Shown one piece after another: positions 39,906-50,633 of a stretch of 64,000 nt of DNA. A program made the position numbers and the translations under genes. Under the pieces are notes generated by a model that did no database searches, was not told the origin of the DNA, and saw nothing but the letters and a program-made list of their open reading frames with translations. Origin of the DNA: Xenorhabdus cabanillasii (GTDB taxonomy: Bacteria > Pseudomonadota > Gammaproteobacteria > Enterobacterales > Enterobacteriaceae). The DNA lies in assembly GCF_003386665.1 (NCBI RefSeq), contig NZ_QTUB01000001.1, positions 2,790,001 through 2,854,000 of the forward strand, in the 5' to 3' direction. Position 1 is the first letter of the stretch, and the number at the start of each line of letters is the position of its first letter.

Positions 39906-40823
39906 CACGCATTCTCCGTTTAATCGTTTTTATTCAAATGGATTTTATACACTAATACTACCAGATGTTCACTCATTAATACGTATTCTGCATCTTTCGA
40001 AGAGCTGGCAACTGGCCGAATGGCTGGTGTTGGGCATTGAGCTCATGCGAAATCGCTCTCTGTCTTATGCAGAAGACGGATTTTCATCAGGACTCTTTGA
40101 AGCCGGATATATCCGTCATTCCGTACCCAATTCCTGATTTAAAAATAGTGTGATCTTCATCCTGTTTTTAACTTTCTTCGTTTACCGAAAATTAGGGCGC
40201 TATGAGGATGTGAGGGAGTCTATCTGAACAAAAACCGATGGTTCTATTTTCGCAGTTTGTCTCAGGCTGTAAGATATTTCTGAGTGTTTGAAATATTACA
40301 TCAAAGAATAAACTAACTGTAATACATCTTATTGTATTGATTATTACTCTGTTCATGTTTTTTTAATTAAATAACAAGAGGTGAAATTAATTTTTATTGA
40401 TGATTTTTAATCATCACTATAAATGCAATTGCATTTATAAAATAATTTTAAATAGAATTATTCTTAAGCTAAGATAATTTTTATTTATTAGGTTAATAAA
40501 CGTAGTCAATAAAAAATGAATGAGTTCATCTAGAAAAATAAAAATGAAGACAGAATATCTTATTCTGATTTGCCAAATTAATTATTTACTCCGTTATTAG
40601 AAAAATTGTTGTAAAGTTGATGTTTATTAATCAAAAATTAAACGATGAAATTTAAAAGTCTGATAGAAAATACCAATTAAATATTCTGAATAATGTCTTA
40701 GGCATGAGTTATATTTCTCTCCAGTCAAATGAACAAAACAAAAAGCAAGAAAAAATATTTTTGATAATCCTACAGATTGATCATTTTTAAACAACTAACA
40801 GATTCGTTTAGATGAGGTAATAA
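39906..40823. other. Inserted, mostly non-coding region between bcp and the thioesterase relic
   Basis: About 900 bases separate bcp from the thioesterase remnant. The first part holds the bcp promoter. Between about 39988 and 40138 a more GC-rich stretch reads ILHLSKSWQLAEWLVLGIEL then MRNRSLSYAEDGFSSGLFEA and ends in a stop; it looks like the tail of a vanished coding gene I cannot name. The rest is very AT-rich and shows nothing else. Confidence 0.45.
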
Positions 40824-41549
40824 ATGAAAGATAACATTGCTACAGCGGGAAATAGTCTTAATGGTGAAACACTTTCTGGAATTGCTATCCCTGAATTAAG
40901 CACTCACCATCCGTGGCCTGTCGCGGTTTCGGGAATACTGTACGTTCTGGCGGAGCACTACCGCCTTTATTCTTTGTTCCCACTGGAACAGGCGATTATT
41001 CCTATACTTTCGGGGTGACTGAACATATCCAGTCAGGTTATCCGGTTTATGCGTTGCCCTGGCCGTCTATGAATGAGGAACTGATATCGACAATGGAAAT
41101 GCTGGCCGCCAGAGTTATCACCTTTATGAAAGCCGTTCAGCCTGAAGGCCCATACCGGATATGTGGTTACTCTTCTGGTGGGATACTGGCTTATGCCATT
41201 GTTCAGCAACGGTTGAATAGTGGTGATAAGGTTAACAGACTTGGCCGCAAAACAGCTGGAGCAGAGAGAAAATTATGCGCAAATAGTTAAAGATTATGTG
41301 CCAGAAACATTGACAGTGACGTTACATTAGTTTTATGCGATAGATCCTCCTCCCTCTAAATCTATGTCAGTTTCCACAGATTCTGAACAGACGTCTTTAA
41401 TTATGGACTGTTCATTAGGATGGAGTGAAGTGATGCCTGCTTCTTTAATACGGCTGATTGCTATACCCGGTAATCATTCCAGTTTATTTGAGGATAAAGA
41501 AAATAGAATTGTTTTATCTCAGGCGCTCAATACGATGTTAGCAAGGTAA
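40824..41549 (+). pseudogene. Decayed type I thioesterase of a non-ribosomal peptide synthetase
   Basis: Three pieces of one thioesterase are scattered over two frames. The first is SGIAIPELSTHHPWPVAV from 40824. The second is GGALPPLFFVPTGTGDYSYT onward, with the serine nucleophile elbow GYSSGG, in the frame of 40913-41290. The third is LAAKQLEQRENYAQIVKDYV, then a stop codon near 41329, then LGWSEVMPASLIRLIAIPGN with the catalytic His (NHSSLFE). The middle lid region is missing between GDKVN and LAAKQ. Such domains release the peptide from NRPS assembly lines. With at least two frame changes, a stop and a deletion the gene cannot be functional. No NRPS modules are nearby. Confidence 0.85.
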
Positions 41550-41559
41550 ATATCTGGTG

Positions 41560-41600
41560 ATCCCACTTTATTTTTATTCGATAAAGTAAGGTGGGATTTT
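41560..41600. terminator. Terminator hairpin between the thioesterase relic and gcvR
   Basis: TCCCACTTTA (41561-41570) pairs with TAAAGTAAGGTGGGA (ending 41596) with a bulge; a T run follows on the plus strand. It separates convergent units. Confidence 0.6.
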
Positions 41601-41661
41601 AACCCAAGGTGTTCATACGGAAAATCTGCTCTGGGGCCAATTCCTATTGTGGCGAGTGTAC

Positions 41662-42219
41662 TCAAGCCTTACCATCCAACGCTTCCTGCACACTAATACT
41701 GCCTTGCGCATTCAATTCGGTGCACAGGCGATAAAAGGTTTCTTTAAATACAATCCCGTTATCATCCAGTGGATTATGGCCTGTAATTTGGATCTGCAAA
41801 CGAGCGGGCATATTTTCATCGACCGGATGGGTTTTTGATACCAGTTCAGCAATATTGAAATTCTGGGTTGTGAACAGATTAGTAAAACGTTCAACAATAC
41901 CGGGAGAATCATCTACATCTACCCGGACTGAAACTGTTGAAGGAAATTTTGTCTGAGCACCGCTGTGGGTACGTTTCATCACAACGAGTAATTCAAGTTC
42001 AGCTGCTCTTTGGGGCAGAGTGGATTCAATCAAGGTAATCGAGTTCCAGCTACCAGATAGCAGCATGATAAAGGTAAATTCTTCGCCAAACATTGCCAGA
42101 CGGCTGTCCTCAATATTACAGCCGCATGTATTAACAAGGCGGGTAATGGTATTGACGATACCAGGGCGATCTGCACCGAGAGCAGTGATCACTAAAAAAT
42201 GTGGTTTTGATTTTGGCAA
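41662..42219 (-). CDS. gcvR: Glycine cleavage system transcriptional repressor GcvR
   Basis: The 185-residue regulator consists of two ACT domains, starting HFLVITALGADRPGIVNTIT and VSVRVDVDDSPGIVERFTNL. It binds GcvA and blocks activation of gcvTHP when glycine is low. Sequence matches E. coli GcvR (190) through SRLAMFGEEFTFIMLLSGSW and AELVSKTHP. The start is a TTG at 42219 with AAGGA upstream; no ATG is available at that position. It is divergent from dapA, as in E. coli. Confidence 0.94.
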   Translation of the reverse strand: MPKSKPHFLVITALGADRPGIVNTITRLVNTCGCNIEDSRLAMFGEEFTFIMLLSGSWNSITLIESTLPQRAAELELLVVMKRTHSGAQTKFPSTVSVRVDVDDSPGIVERFTNLFTTQNFNIAELVSKTHPVDENMPARLQIQITGHNPLDDNGIVFKETFYRLCTELNAQGSISVQEALDGKA

Positions 42220-42465
42220 AGTGATTTCCTTTATCTATGGTAGATGTCTGCTATACATATCGTTATTAAACATAAAAAATGATCAGGGGAAGGTCAATCG
42301 CATTTATGGGAGAAAGGTTACGATTATAATCTCTGTTTAATCGTCTACATTTGGTATTAACAAAATTCATTGAAATCGTATGGTTAAAGAGTTTCCTTCC
42401 TTATGACAAGAAAGTACCATGATTTTCTTGTTTGCAGTGTAAGATTTAGTTAAGAGGAAATGGTA

Positions 42466-43365
42466 ATGGAGAGTGGGTACTTCGATTTTACGGGCAGTAT
42501 GGTTGCAATAATCACACCAATGGATTCAACAGGTCAGGTTGACAAGAGCAGTTTGAAAAAGTTAATTGATTATCATGTCGCCAGTGGTACATCATCAATT
42601 GTTTCTGTTGGGACAACCGGAGAGTGTGCCACACTTACTCATGATGAGCATGTAGATGTTGTACTGACAACACTTGAATTAGCTGATGGCCGTATTCCGA
42701 TTATTGCCGGAACAGGCGCAAATGCTACTACGGAAGCTATTTCTCTGACCCGATGCTTTGAAAATACCGGAGTTGTTGGTTGCCTGTCTGTGACACCTTA
42801 TTATAATAAGCCATCGCAGGAAGGTTTATATCAGCACTATAAAGCGATATCTGAGAATACCGACTTACCACAAATTCTGTATAATGTGCCATCTCGTACT
42901 GGATGTGATTTACTGCCATCGACTGTTGCACGTTTGGCGAAATTGAAAAATATTGTCGCAATTAAGGAAGCAACAGGGAACTTAAGTCGTGTCAGTCAGA
43001 TCCGTGAATTGGTTAATGATGAAAATTTCATTCTGCTGAGTGGTGATGATGTAAGTTTTCTCGATTTCATGCATCTTGGTGGAAAAGGGGTTATTTCTGT
43101 AACAACGAATGTGGCTGCGGCAGAAATGGCACAAATTTGTGAGTTGGCTCGTCGTGGTGAATTTGCGAAAGCGCGTAGCCTGAACAGCCGGTTGATGGAA
43201 TTGCATCATAAATTATTTGTTGAACCTAGCCCGGCGCCAGCTAAATGGGCCTGTCAGAAACTGGGGTTAATTGCCGATGACACATTGCGTCTGCCAATGG
43301 TTTCATTGACGCAAGAAGGGCAAATTTCAGTTGAAAATGCCTTGAAAGTGGCTGAATTACTGTAA
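42466..43365 (+). CDS. dapA: 4-hydroxy-tetrahydrodipicolinate synthase DapA
   Basis: The 299-residue TIM-barrel enzyme condenses pyruvate with aspartate semialdehyde, the committed step to lysine and diaminopimelate. It has [21 protein letters not shown], Tyr139 ([13 protein letters not shown]) and the Schiff-base lysine Lys168 (IVAIKEATG). ATG 42466 is preferred, with AAGAGG eight bases upstream. An in-frame ATG at 42460 is only two bases from that site. It has seven extra N-terminal residues relative to E. coli DapA. It heads a dapA-bamC unit. Confidence 0.96.
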   Translation: MESGYFDFTGSMVAIITPMDSTGQVDKSSLKKLIDYHVASGTSSIVSVGTTGECATLTHDEHVDVVLTTLELADGRIPIIAGTGANATTEAISLTRCFENTGVVGCLSVTPYYNKPSQEGLYQHYKAISENTDLPQILYNVPSRTGCDLLPSTVARLAKLKNIVAIKEATGNLSRVSQIRELVNDENFILLSGDDVSFLDFMHLGGKGVISVTTNVAAAEMAQICELARRGEFAKARSLNSRLMELHHKLFVEPSPAPAKWACQKLGLIADDTLRLPMVSLTQEGQISVENALKVAELL

Positions 43366-43381
43366 AATTTAGGGAATTTTA

Positions 43382-44428
43382 ATGGCAACATTATTGCAAA
43401 AATCGAAGGTCATGAAGATTGCTGGCCTGTCATTGGTTGTCTTGCTGGCAGCATGCTCCAGCGATCAGCGCTATAAACGTCAGGTAAGTGGTGATGAGTC
43501 TTATCTTGAAACGCCTCCTTTGAAGATATTGAATATTCCCGCTGGGATGAGCTTACCACTACAAAATGGTGAATATGATATTCCGCCAGTGGCTTCAGAA
43601 GGGGCAACCGGAAAGGCTCTTGATATACGCCCACCATTGCAGGCATTGGCGTTATTGACAGGATCTCGTGTTGAAAATAGCGCACAAAGCAGTAAGCTGT
43701 TGCTTGAAAATACGCCTGAATACAGCAAATTGTGGTCACAAGTGAATGATTTCTTAGCTAAGAAAGGTTATCAGGTCAGTCAACGCAATGATGCCACCAA
43801 AACGTTGACAACTGACTGGGTTTTGTGGCCACGGTCAGATGAAAATGTGCCTTATAAAGGACGTTACCATATTTCGGTTGCTCAGCAGGGTTATCAAATA
43901 GCCTTGACTGTTTCAAATGCAGGTCTGGAACATGGCGATAAGGTTGTCAGCAATCCACTGGAAATCCAGCATTACAATACATTGATGCTTAATGAATTGG
44001 CCAGAGGTTTGAGTGAACAGCAAGAACTGTTGGCTCAGAACGGTACTCAGGATACGGGTGCTTTGGCGGTACAGAGCGGTAGCGATAACACAGGGTTGCC
44101 ACAAATTATTGTCCGTGCATCATACAATACAGTCTGGAACAGGCTGCCATATACATTGGAAAGCATCGGCATGCAAGTTACCGATCGTACCCGTTCGACT
44201 GGCTTAATAGCGGTAACTTATAAAGAGCTATCTTCTTCAGGCTGGAAAGCATTAGGTGTTGAGGCACCGACTATCAGTGAAGGAAACTACAAGTTACAGG
44301 TAGGTGATCTGGATAACCGAAGCAGTTTGCAATTTATTAACGAAAAAGGTAAGCCGCTGACTCAATCCGAAAATGATCAAATGGTCGCAGTGCTGCAAGC
44401 AGCATTTAGCAAGACCACAAACAAATAA
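43382..44428 (+). CDS. bamC: Outer-membrane assembly lipoprotein BamC
   Basis: The 348-residue lipoprotein is a subunit of the BAM complex. A signal peptide ends in the lipobox LLAACSS. A flexible N-terminal part with YLETPPLKILNIPAGMSLPL and EYDIPPV binds BamD, and two helix-grip domains follow (VNDFLAKKGYQVSQRNDATK and RLPYTLESIGMQVTDRTRST). It lies 16 bases after dapA, as in E. coli. The length is close to E. coli BamC (344). Confidence 0.95.
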   Translation: MATLLQKSKVMKIAGLSLVVLLAACSSDQRYKRQVSGDESYLETPPLKILNIPAGMSLPLQNGEYDIPPVASEGATGKALDIRPPLQALALLTGSRVENSAQSSKLLLENTPEYSKLWSQVNDFLAKKGYQVSQRNDATKTLTTDWVLWPRSDENVPYKGRYHISVAQQGYQIALTVSNAGLEHGDKVVSNPLEIQHYNTLMLNELARGLSEQQELLAQNGTQDTGALAVQSGSDNTGLPQIIVRASYNTVWNRLPYTLESIGMQVTDRTRSTGLIAVTYKELSSSGWKALGVEAPTISEGNYKLQVGDLDNRSSLQFINEKGKPLTQSENDQMVAVLQAAFSKTTNK

Positions 44429-44429
44429 C

Positions 44430-44460
44430 ATATAAAGGGGCTTAAGCCCCTTTATATATT
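44430..44460 (+). terminator. Terminator after bamC
   Basis: The palindrome ATATAAAGGGGCTT / AAGCCCCTTTATAT spans 44430-44457 right after the bamC stop. The innermost bases would form the loop. Confidence 0.78.
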
Positions 44461-44535
44461 TGAGTGAAATGTTTTAGGTTAGATGTTTTGTTTAATTTTC
44501 CGTTTAAAAAAGATGTCGCATCTCTGGAGTGTAAT

Positions 44536-45249
44536 ATGCAGAAAAAAGCTGAGTTGTATCGTGGAAAGGCAAAAACAGTGTACGCTACTGATAATCCTGA
44601 TCTGCTTGTGCTGGAATTCCGTAATGATACATCAGCATTGGATGGTGAACGCATTGAACAGTTTGATCGTAAAGGAATGGTGAATAATAAGTTCAACTAT
44701 TTCATTATGCGTAAATTGGAAGAAGCAGGTATTCCGACCCAGATGGAACAGTTGCTATCAGAGAATGAATCTCTGGTTAAAAAACTGAATATGGTGCCTG
44801 TTGAATGTGTTATTCGTAATCGTGCGGCGGGTTCACTTGTGAAACGTCTTGGTGTGGAAGAGGGAATGGTTCTGAATCCACCTTTGTTTGACTTGTTCCT
44901 GAAAGATGATGCCAGACATGATCCGATGGTTAATGAATCGTATTGCGAAACATTCGGCTGGGTCAGCAAGGAACATTTAGCTGAGATGAAGCGTCTGAGT
45001 TACAAAGCCAATGAAGTTTTAAGTCAGTTATTTGATGATGCCGGCTTAATTTTGGTGGACTTTAAGCTGGAATTTGGTCTGTTCAAAGGGAAAATCGTAT
45101 TGGGTGATGAGTTTTCACCAGATGGTAGCCGTTTATGGGATAAACAAACGATGGATAAAATGGATAAAGATCGTTTCCGCCAAAGTCTTGGTGGCTTAGT
45201 TGAAGCGTATGAAGAGGTAGCTCACCGTATTGGCGTTCTTTTAGATTGA
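44536..45249 (+). CDS. purC: SAICAR synthetase PurC
   Basis: The 237-residue ATP-grasp-like enzyme joins aspartate to CAIR in purine synthesis. [20 protein letters not shown] is the ATP-binding start. [20 protein letters not shown] and LVDFKLEFG with [13 protein letters not shown] [15 protein letters not shown] form the active site. ATG 44536 with TGGAGT upstream gives exactly the E. coli length; the frame extends upstream to 44464 without support. No clear PurR box was found before it. It follows bamC, as in E. coli. Confidence 0.96.
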   Translation: MQKKAELYRGKAKTVYATDNPDLLVLEFRNDTSALDGERIEQFDRKGMVNNKFNYFIMRKLEEAGIPTQMEQLLSENESLVKKLNMVPVECVIRNRAAGSLVKRLGVEEGMVLNPPLFDLFLKDDARHDPMVNESYCETFGWVSKEHLAEMKRLSYKANEVLSQLFDDAGLILVDFKLEFGLFKGKIVLGDEFSPDGSRLWDKQTMDKMDKDRFRQSLGGLVEAYEEVAHRIGVLLD

Positions 45250-45307
45250 TTACGCAAACGATTACTTAAATGGATGTAGCCATTCGGCAATATCTGTATC
45301 CAATAAA

Positions 45308-45342
45308 TTTCAGGTTGCAGCTTTGTTAGCTGCAACCTGAAA
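45308..45342. repeat. 15-bp perfect inverted repeat, member of a dispersed palindrome family
   Basis: TTTCAGGTTGCAGCT (45308-45322) and AGCTGCAACCTGAAA (45328-45342) pair perfectly around TTGTT. It could end purC. Its core TTGCAGCTTTG also occurs at 30799-30809, and a diverged copy lies at 51144-51178. Confidence 0.75.
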
Positions 45343-45383
45343 AATGAAATGCATGAAAGCAATTACGTATTAGTTGCCACGGG

Positions 45384-45719
45384 TTACAGCAGATATTTTG
45401 TTTTTTGCTGCCAGCCGTTTTGCTGCATACAAAATCTGTAAATTTGATTTCTGGAGCGTTCGTTGACATCAATGATATAACTTTCAGTCATAGGAACACT
45501 TTGTTCATAAGAACAATCTTTACCACAGTAATTTTTGACTGTTCTAAGGTGAGAAGTTTGAGCCACTTCGTTTTTCACTGGAAATCGTTGTAGAGCACTT
45601 GTATTGCACTCTGCATTTGCTTCGTGAAAAGGTGTGGGATTACTCCTTGCGGGTATCCATTGAGTGGTACAACCAGTTAATAGCACACTTATAGTGATTA
45701 AAAGCGCTGATTTTTTCAT
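45384..45719 (-). CDS. Small lipoprotein of unknown function
   Basis: The 111-residue protein starts MKKSALLITISVLLTGCTTQ, a type II signal peptide with lipobox LTGC, so it should be a lipid-anchored envelope protein. The mature part has five cysteines (including NYCGKDCSY), which may form disulfides. No family is recognised. ATG 45719 is preferred with AGGAA upstream; a longer frame to 45761 has no signal logic. It sits between purC and the DUF441 gene, in the opposite direction to both. Confidence 0.7.
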   Translation of the reverse strand: MKKSALLITISVLLTGCTTQWIPARSNPTPFHEANAECNTSALQRFPVKNEVAQTSHLRTVKNYCGKDCSYEQSVPMTESYIIDVNERSRNQIYRFCMQQNGWQQKTKYLL

Positions 45720-46005
45720 ATTTCCTGTACGAACGCATCCTGTTTGCGAGGTATTCCCCACAATCTTTCCGCATTCACCTTAATAAAAGCATTAATATCT
45801 ATCATAGAGATAACTTGAAAGATTCAGGGTATATTAGCAACTATTTTATTATGAAAATATAGTTATTCGTTGGTATATTTCCACCGAACATCAATAGGTT
45901 TACTGACATGCCAGGTAATTAAGCTATTATTCTGCTCTGCGTCAGATAATATATTGATTACTGTCAGAAGCATTATCTTCTATTTTGATAGAAAACAGGG
46001 AATTT
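45720..46005. other. Intergenic region upstream of the DUF441 gene
   Basis: This divergent promoter region separates the lipoprotein gene and the DUF441-tmcA unit. CAGGGA at 45996-46001 is the ribosome site of the latter. No other feature is seen. Confidence 0.4.
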
Positions 46006-46458
46006 ATGAGTCAGATTGATCCCACTTTACTTATCTTATTAGTACTGGCTGGGCTTGGCATTATTAGCCACAACATGACAGTAATACTGGCCATGTTGTT
46101 TTTGCTGGTCCTCCGCCTTACCCCATTGAATCAATTTTTCCCTTGGGTTGAAAAGTATGGTTTAACACTGGGTATTTTGATTCTCACAGTAGGAGTCATG
46201 GCTCCTGTCGCCAGTGGAAAAATTTCTGCGCAAGAAATCTTCAGTTCATTCCTGAACTGGAAATCGTTGCTCGCTATTGCCGTCGGTGTTTTTGTGTCGT
46301 GGCTAGGTAGTCGGGGCGTATCCCTGATGTCAAATCAACCTTCTACAGTCGCGGGATTATTGGTCGGTACGGTGTTAGGTGTAGCATTGTTTAAAGGGGT
46401 TCCGGTCGGCCCATTGATTGCGGCAGGCATATTGTCCATTGTGATTGGCAAGTCATGA
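46006..46458 (+). CDS. DUF441 (UPF0756, YeaL family) inner-membrane protein
   Basis: The 150-residue protein has four predicted transmembrane helices: [46 protein letters not shown] and the last ones near [12 protein letters not shown] and [14 protein letters not shown]. The motif [14 protein letters not shown] near the end is typical of the YeaL/DUF441 family, whose function is unknown. ATG 46006 with CAGGGA upstream fits the family length (148 in E. coli YeaL). The stop overlaps the tmcA start by four bases (ATGA), so translation is coupled. Confidence 0.9.
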   Translation: MSQIDPTLLILLVLAGLGIISHNMTVILAMLFLLVLRLTPLNQFFPWVEKYGLTLGILILTVGVMAPVASGKISAQEIFSSFLNWKSLLAIAVGVFVSWLGSRGVSLMSNQPSTVAGLLVGTVLGVALFKGVPVGPLIAAGILSIVIGKS

Positions 46459-48653
46459 CAGAACTGGATTTGAAATGGATAGCGTTGCAGGAACAAATGC
46501 AACGACAAGGACAACGCCGTTTGCTGGTATTAAGCGGTGAGAGTCAGTGGAGTGAACAGATCGTCACTTATTTGAAAGGGGTGTTTCAGGGGGATTGGAT
46601 CACAATTACTTCCAACGCTCATGATGTTGTTGAATCCAAAAATGTTGTTGAACCCACAAAATCGGCTGGTTTACTGGGAAGAGAATTTTTACACGGGGTT
46701 TTTGATGCAACCCGTGGCTTTAATGCTGAAGCGTTAGCAATACTGGCGGGTACGCTGAAAGCAGGCAGCTGGCTGGTGATGCGCGTTCCTGTCTGGAAAC
46801 AATGGGCTAATTTGCCAGATGAAGATAGTTCTCGCTGGAATGAGTCTGTTGGTGTGATCCCCACACCGCGCTTTATTCAGCATATTCAATGGCAACTCCT
46901 TACTTCTCCTGATTGTTTATTATGGCGGCAGGAAGCGTCTTTTCAGCCGGAGTTATTGCCTCAAACTCAGTTGTGGAGCATGCCGGATGGGAACCCAACA
47001 AGCAGTCAGAAGTTGATCCTTGAACAGTTGTTACAAGTTTCACAAGGTGTTTGGGTGATCACTGCACCGCGTGGGCGAGGAAAGTCTGCGCTTGCCGGAA
47101 TGTTGGTGCGCCAGTGGCGAGGAAAATGTTGGTTATGCGCACCAGCAAAAGTGACAACAGAAGTTATTCGTTATTATTCCGGGGGGGTTGATCATTCTGA
47201 TCCTGACGAACAGGGAGCACTATTCTGGTCGGTCGATAATTTACTGAAATTTCTTCGACTGAAACAGATCACAGACAATAATAGTGCAGAACAGAAGGTA
47301 GCGGCAGACTGGCTTTTGATTGATGAGGCCGCTGCAATTCCGATTCCACAGTTAGCGGAACTTATTCGACATTTTCCACGTGTGCTGCTAACCACAACTG
47401 TACAGGGTTATGAAGGAACCGGACGAGGATTTTTATTGAAATTCTGTTCTGCTTTACCCGATTGTCATATCAGAGAGCTGAAAACACCCATGCGCTGGGC
47501 CGAAAATGATCCATTAGAAACATGGCTGGATAGCGCATTGTTATTTGATAACGGTATTGATGATAGTCGATTGTTTTGTCAACAACCGTTTCATTTTGAT
47601 ATTGAAAAAAATTTATCCTTCAATTCCATTGAACAAGCCACGTGGTTACAACAACCCTGGTTATTGCGACAGTTCTATGGGTTATTAACAAGTGCCCATT
47701 ATCGAACTTCTCCTCTTGATTTGCGTCGTTTGCTGGATGGCAGTGGAATGACATTTCTGGCGGCTATGTCTTCTTGTGTTGTGCATGATAACCCACAGCT
47801 GATTGGTGCACTGTGGATAGTGAATGAAGGCGGGTTGTCACCGGCACTGGCGCATGAAATATGGGCTGGCCGTCGTCGCCCAAGGGGGAATCTGGTGGCT
47901 CAATCGCTGGCAGCGCACAGTGGTTTTTCTCAGGCTGCCATAATGCGATCACAAAGAGTCAGTCGTATTGCGGTGCAAGCACAATATCGTCGCCTTGGTA
48001 TCGCGCAGTGTTTAATTACTCAGCAATGTCAGGCAGCACGTGAGCAAAATCTGGATTTCCTGTCGGTCAGTTTTGGTTACACTGCTGAACTTTGGGCACT
48101 TTGGCAAAAATGCGGTTTTCGATTAGTGCGGATGGGAACGCATCTTGAAGCGAGCAGTGGTTGCTATACCGCGATGGCTATTTTGCCGTTGAGTGAACAA
48201 GGGATATGGCTTGCTCAGTCTGCACAGCAACAATTATCCCGTGATGTGAAGTGGCTGGAGTCATTGATTGGGTTTGTTTTACCTATTGCTCATCAAGATG
48301 ATAGCCAGCTTGATGAGAATGACTGGCAAGAGCTGGCTGGTTTTGCATTTGCACATCGTCCTTTATCCGCTTCTTATTTTGCATTGCAACGCTTATTGTT
48401 AGCGAATGATCTGGCTCTGCCTGCATTGAGAAAACATCTCCAACAGGAGATGGAAATTGAGCAATGTGTGCGTGATTTGTCTCTGAATGGACGTAATGCG
48501 TTGTTAAAACGCTGGCGAGAAGAGACAGCAAGTGCATTGGCAAGTATTGATGAAATACTTGCCAGGCAATGGAAAGATCGGGCTATTTCTTGTGATCCGT
48601 TTTCTTGCCACCTGCCTGAGGCCAGTCGTCCTCATCGTCCCATGCAGCATTAA
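46455..48653 (+). CDS. tmcA: tRNA(Met) cytidine acetyltransferase TmcA
   Basis: The 732-residue enzyme makes N4-acetylcytidine at the wobble position of elongator tRNA-Met using acetyl-CoA and ATP. An N-terminal domain (DUF1726) is followed by a helicase-like module with Walker A ([20 protein letters not shown]) and Walker B ([20 protein letters not shown]). A GNAT domain follows ([43 protein letters not shown]) with a C-terminal tRNA-binding tail. Length exceeds E. coli TmcA (671), largely through extra C-terminal sequence. The end overlaps ypfN on the other strand by 71 bases. Confidence 0.94.
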   Translation: MTELDLKWIALQEQMQRQGQRRLLVLSGESQWSEQIVTYLKGVFQGDWITITSNAHDVVESKNVVEPTKSAGLLGREFLHGVFDATRGFNAEALAILAGTLKAGSWLVMRVPVWKQWANLPDEDSSRWNESVGVIPTPRFIQHIQWQLLTSPDCLLWRQEASFQPELLPQTQLWSMPDGNPTSSQKLILEQLLQVSQGVWVITAPRGRGKSALAGMLVRQWRGKCWLCAPAKVTTEVIRYYSGGVDHSDPDEQGALFWSVDNLLKFLRLKQITDNNSAEQKVAADWLLIDEAAAIPIPQLAELIRHFPRVLLTTTVQGYEGTGRGFLLKFCSALPDCHIRELKTPMRWAENDPLETWLDSALLFDNGIDDSRLFCQQPFHFDIEKNLSFNSIEQATWLQQPWLLRQFYGLLTSAHYRTSPLDLRRLLDGSGMTFLAAMSSCVVHDNPQLIGALWIVNEGGLSPALAHEIWAGRRRPRGNLVAQSLAAHSGFSQAAIMRSQRVSRIAVQAQYRRLGIAQCLITQQCQAAREQNLDFLSVSFGYTAELWALWQKCGFRLVRMGTHLEASSGCYTAMAILPLSEQGIWLAQSAQQQLSRDVKWLESLIGFVLPIAHQDDSQLDENDWQELAGFAFAHRPLSASYFALQRLLLANDLALPALRKHLQQEMEIEQCVRDLSLNGRNALLKRWREETASALASIDEILARQWKDRAISCDPFSCHLPEASRPHRPMQH

Positions 48654-48792
48654 GATCCCGGTGAGGAGGGAGTTCAGGTTTGTTATCCAAAAAACGTTTT
48701 GTATTGATCCGGCTCAGTTCTTTTATTGCATTGATAATAATGCCTGCAAGTAACAACAGAACTACCCACCAATAATCCATTAGCCAGTGCAT
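48583..48792 (-). CDS. ypfN: UPF0370 small membrane protein YpfN
   Basis: The 69-residue protein has one N-terminal transmembrane helix ([19 protein letters not shown]) and the conserved tail [20 protein letters not shown], matching E. coli YpfN (66). Its function is unknown. ATG 48792 is chosen, with GAGGA upstream. Its 3' end lies inside the end of tmcA in antisense orientation. It is also next to tmcA and dapE in E. coli, although ypfH lies between them there. Confidence 0.9.
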   Translation of the reverse strand: MHWLMDYWWVVLLLLAGIIINAIKELSRINTKRFLDNKPELPPHRDLNAAWDDEDDWPQAGGKKTDHKK

Positions 48793-48821
48793 AACAGGCT
48801 CCTCTAACATTGTGATTGACC

Positions 48822-49499
48822 TTAAACCTCTTCTGTTGTTTTGATGTATTTTTCAAAAACACAGGAGAGGTTCGTAGTCAACCAATTAATGCCAGCAATG
48901 TCACGATCTTGCCAGGCATCTAATAAAATTTGTTCATTGAATAAGCATTCGGCTGCGTGAGATAGCGGCCAGTAACTAATATGCCAGGGTTCATAAGCTA
49001 CACCTCGCACCGTGGCGTGGGTAAAGGGCCGATAGAAATCGTAACGGGACATGTTTTCTGTTAACCAATCTGATAGTGATTCAAAGTAACCACCTTCTTC
49101 ATATTCCCATGGTTCCAATAATAACTGTTTGCCTTGTGGCAGCAGAAAAGGATCATAAATATCCAGCTCAGTTCCCCAATGATGGCGGCTGGCCCCCGGT
49201 AAGGCAGACCAACGGAGAATGGCTTCACAAATTTCTCCTTCGGCCATTTGAGTAATATCAAGAAGCTGGCTGTTGACATCTGATACTGGTCGTTGACCAC
49301 GAAATTTTTCATTCCAGATAGTTTGTTGGCGTGTGAAATCACGAAAAGAGCTGGCGGGCTGTAACTTAAAGCCTGCATTGGCAGCGTCTCGTTGCATGGC
49401 AAGGAATGCTTTGGTGGCGTCAAATTGTAAACGATGATTACCAGATAGTGTCACCAAATGACCTGTCGATACACCAGTCAGCATTTCAGGGGTCATCAT
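48822..49499 (-). CDS. M15-family D-alanyl-D-alanine carboxypeptidase/dipeptidase-like protein
   Basis: The 225-residue protein is a zinc peptidase of the VanY/M15 group. The motif S-x-H-x-x-G-x3-D is present as Ser104, His106, Gly109 and Asp113 ([14 protein letters not shown]), and the third part is Glu170-Pro-Trp-His173 (YEPWHISYW). Family members trim D-Ala-D-Ala ends of peptidoglycan or its precursors. No Sec signal is obvious, so it may act in the cytosol or on recycled peptides. Its start overlaps the dapE stop (ATGA), so it is translated with dapE; both deal with peptidoglycan-related substrates. Confidence 0.9.
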   Translation of the reverse strand: MMTPEMLTGVSTGHLVTLSGNHRLQFDATKAFLAMQRDAANAGFKLQPASSFRDFTRQQTIWNEKFRGQRPVSDVNSQLLDITQMAEGEICEAILRWSALPGASRHHWGTELDIYDPFLLPQGKQLLLEPWEYEEGGYFESLSDWLTENMSRYDFYRPFTHATVRGVAYEPWHISYWPLSHAAECLFNEQILLDAWQDRDIAGINWLTTNLSCVFEKYIKTTEEV

Positions 49500-50623
49500 T
49501 TGATTAATTGCTCCATGATACGTTGATAGATCAGGCTTAACTCCTGTAAATCAGACACGCTGACACATTCATTTGTTTTGTGAATAGTTGCATTAATAGG
49601 CCCCAATTCCACGACCTGCCCGCCCATTTTGGCAATAAAGCGCCCATCAGATGTGCCGCCGCTTGTCGATAATTCTGGCTGATATCCACGATAATGTTTG
49701 ATGGCTTCAACTGTAGCATCAACAAGCTCCCCTTTACAGGTCAGGAAAGGCTGACCGGATAACCACCATTCAATTTCATGCTTCAACTTATGTTTTTTCA
49801 GCATATCTTCCACCTGCTGGCGGACCCCGGTGTCTGTCAGTTCGGTACTGAAACGGAAATTAAACTGAACCTGCAATTTACCCGGTATGACATTATTGCT
49901 TCCCGTACCTGCCAGAATATTCACGATTTGCATACTGGTGGCAGGGAAGAATTCATTACCGTCGTCCCATTTAGTATTAACTAACTCCTGTAGGAAGGGG
50001 AGTGAGTGGTGAATAGGATTATCAGCGAATTGAGGATATGCAACATGCCCTTGAACACCGTGAATGGTTACATTGGCGGTCAGGGAGCCACGGCGTCCAT
50101 TTTTGATAGTATCACCGAGACGTTTCTGGCTGGAAGGCTCGCCCACCAGGCAATAATCCAATCGTTCATGGCGTGACATTAATGTTTCAACGACTTTGAC
50201 AGTGCCATTTACTGCATTAGCTTCTTCATCTGAAGTGATCAAAAAAGCAAGGCGGCCCTGATGATTAGGGTTATCAGCAACAAAGCGTTCTGCTGCAACT
50301 ATCATCGCAGCCAGGGAGCCTTTCATATCTGCTGCACCACGACCATACAACATACCGTCACGGATAATTGGCTCGAATGGTGGGTTTTGCCATTCTGAGG
50401 TATCACCAGCAGGGACAACATCAGTATGCCCAGCGAGAGCAAAGGTTACCCCTGTTCCACGATAGGCCCAGAAATTCAGAGTATCACCGAACGGCATCCT
50501 TTCTATTGTAAAACCCGCATTTTGCAGACGCTGGATCAGAAGTTCCTGGCAGCCCTGATCATCGGGGCTGACGGAAGGTCGCTTAATTAATTCCTGAGTC
50601 AGTTCAATCACTGGACAAGTCAT
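49496..50623 (-). CDS. dapE: Succinyl-diaminopimelate desuccinylase DapE
   Basis: The 375-residue M20 di-zinc peptidase-fold enzyme hydrolyses N-succinyl-LL-DAP in lysine/DAP synthesis. Motifs: [53 protein letters not shown] and the ending [19 protein letters not shown] 50623 matches the E. coli start (375 residues); the frame runs upstream to 50659 and would overlap yffB. It is in an operon with yffB upstream and the M15 gene downstream. Confidence 0.96.
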   Translation of the reverse strand: MTCPVIELTQELIKRPSVSPDDQGCQELLIQRLQNAGFTIERMPFGDTLNFWAYRGTGVTFALAGHTDVVPAGDTSEWQNPPFEPIIRDGMLYGRGAADMKGSLAAMIVAAERFVADNPNHQGRLAFLITSDEEANAVNGTVKVVETLMSRHERLDYCLVGEPSSQKRLGDTIKNGRRGSLTANVTIHGVQGHVAYPQFADNPIHHSLPFLQELVNTKWDDGNEFFPATSMQIVNILAGTGSNNVIPGKLQVQFNFRFSTELTDTGVRQQVEDMLKKHKLKHEIEWWLSGQPFLTCKGELVDATVEAIKHYRGYQPELSTSGGTSDGRFIAKMGGQVVELGPINATIHKTNECVSVSDLQELSLIYQRIMEQLIK

Positions 50624-50633
50624 CAGTAAGCCC

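Noticed and set aside
44429..44535. PurR box before purC
   Set aside because: No sequence near the GCAAACG core was found in this interval.
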